This document shows positions 63,474 to 64,000 of a stretch of DNA of 64,000 nt, one piece after another. How positions within the stretch are numbered: position 1 is the first letter of the stretch; each line of letters opens with the position of its first letter. The position numbers were made by a program, and so were the translations under genes. Source of the DNA: Marivita sp. GX14005 (GTDB lineage Bacteria > Pseudomonadota > Alphaproteobacteria > Rhodobacterales > Rhodobacteraceae). The stretch lies in the NCBI RefSeq assembly GCF_023370775.1, contig NZ_JAMCCQ010000006.1, positions 1-64,000 on the forward strand, written 5' to 3'. The notes beneath the pieces are model-generated. The model worked only from the letters and a program-made list of their open reading frames with translations. It did not search any database and had not been told where the DNA came from.

Positions 63474-64000
63474 GGCGGTGGTTCGGCCGATCGAATCCGG
63501 GGACCGGCGGCAAGATTCCGCGGCGGATGCGGCGAACCCTGGCATTCATCCAGTGACGGATGACGTGGCGATAGAGCAAGTCGCGCACAAATCCGAAGTT
63601 CTGGCGGTGATTGACCCATCCGTCGCCCAAGTCCACCTCTACCCAGGAGTGGAGGATTTCGGACGGCGCGAGGGGATAGACGAGTTCCGGAACGACGCCT
63701 CTCTGAAGCGCCTTGTGGATTGTGAACCCGTGCAGTCGGCAGCGAACTCCCACGCCACGCAGCAGGGCCATGAGGAGCGTGCCCTTGGTGTTGCACTGCC
63801 CGTGGCCATCTGCGAGGACCTCGGACGCCGGAATGTCGTCGGCGCGGTTGTAGCCGAAGGTAATCTCGTTCCTGACGAAATCGTAGATGGCCCCAATTCG
63901 GTCGTCGCTGGGAAGGTCTGCCCAGCCGCGCTCCTCGATCAGTTTTGCAATTGAGGTCGCGTCAAAATCCAGCAGCCGGGTTTTGGCCAAATGAGGGTCG
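63448..64000 (-). CDS. transglutaminase-like protein, 5' end outside the window
   Basis: At least 183 residues of a transglutaminase-fold protein: GHGQCNTKGTLLMALLRGVG with the catalytic Cys, and EILHSWVEVDLGDGW with the His. The frame stays open to the window edge (DPHLAKTRLLDFDATS), so the start lies beyond 64000; TTG at 63990 is an unlikely start. Such proteins act as cysteine proteases or amidases. It overlaps the CDF gene, suggesting a small operon with it and the SpoIIAA-like gene. Confidence 0.8.
   Translation of the reverse strand, partial: DPHLAKTRLLDFDATSIAKLIEERGWADLPSDDRIGAIYDFVRNEITFGYNRADDIPASEVLADGHGQCNTKGTLLMALLRGVGVRCRLHGFTIHKALQRGVVPELVYPLAPSEILHSWVEVDLGDGWVNHRQNFGFVRDLLYRHVIRHWMNARVRRIRRGILPPVPGFDRPNHRHEETNRAA

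Noticed and set aside
1-64000. CRISPR arrays, insertion sequences, integrases, tRNA genes.
   Set aside because: No regularly spaced repeats, transposase or integrase motifs, or cloverleaf sequences were noticed when reading through; a systematic search was not possible.

Overview
The window reads as part of a large low-copy conjugative plasmid of an alphaproteobacterium, most likely of the Rhodobacterales (Roseobacter/Paracoccus-type). The evidence is a repABC replication-partition module at the left edge, GC-rich coding sequence, a VirB/VirD4 type IV secretion system, and the small protein families (ArdC, DUF3768, DUF736, DUF2493, large ParB-like proteins) that usually travel with such plasmids. 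No transposase, tRNA, rRNA or CRISPR array was seen.

Layout. 1-3.6 kb: repA-repB-repC, with a candidate antisense RNA between repB and repC and two identical 16-bp palindromes just after repC. 3.7-5.3 kb: a second ParB-like protein whose 3' end looks frameshifted. 5.6-16.3 kb: a redox/metal island. A QseBC-like two-component system faces two consecutive operons encoding PepSY proteins, a ferric-reductase-like membrane flavoprotein, a DUF2271 protein, a PepSY-flavodoxin-reductase fusion, an ApbE flavin transferase, a P-type metal ATPase and a VIT/CCC1 carrier. A conserved two-part promoter motif precedes both operons. 16.6-30.5 kb: a maintenance and anti-restriction block with a LexA box, ArdC, a third ParB-like protein, PrlF-YhaV toxin-antitoxin, a 1424-residue methyltransferase/strawberry-notch helicase and a duplicated DUF736 protein. 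30.6-34.6 kb: a rhomboid protease, then a retron-like cassette (structured leader, small ORF, XRE regulator, reverse transcriptase, TIR effector). 35.5-38.4 kb: DUF2493 and a GSU2403-like nucleotidyltransferase. 38.4-43.8 kb: candidate oriT, MobC-like accessory protein, VirD2-type relaxase and VirD4 coupling protein. 43.9-48.1 kb, minus strand: a ubiquitin-like conjugation operon (MBL hydrolase, E2-E1-JAB triple fusion, four-helix membrane protein). 48.3-59.8 kb, minus strand: the VirB operon. 59.9-64 kb: T4SS-adjacent exported proteins, a small XRE regulator, a SpoIIAA-like protein, a CDF metal exporter and a partial transglutaminase-like protein.

How it fits together. RepABC maintains the plasmid, with PrlF-YhaV as an addiction module. 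MobC, relaxase, VirD4 and VirB form the transfer machine. ArdC and the methyltransferase-helicase plausibly protect incoming DNA. Near-identical AT-rich palindromes upstream of the VirB operon and of other transfer-associated genes suggest one shared regulator. Two candidate defence systems ride as cargo: the retron-HTH-TIR cassette, bracketed by a 16-bp direct repeat, and the E2-E1-JAB/MBL/4TM operon, inserted between virD4 and virB6 and lacking any recognisable ubiquitin-like modifier gene. These two are the best candidates for undescribed biology here.
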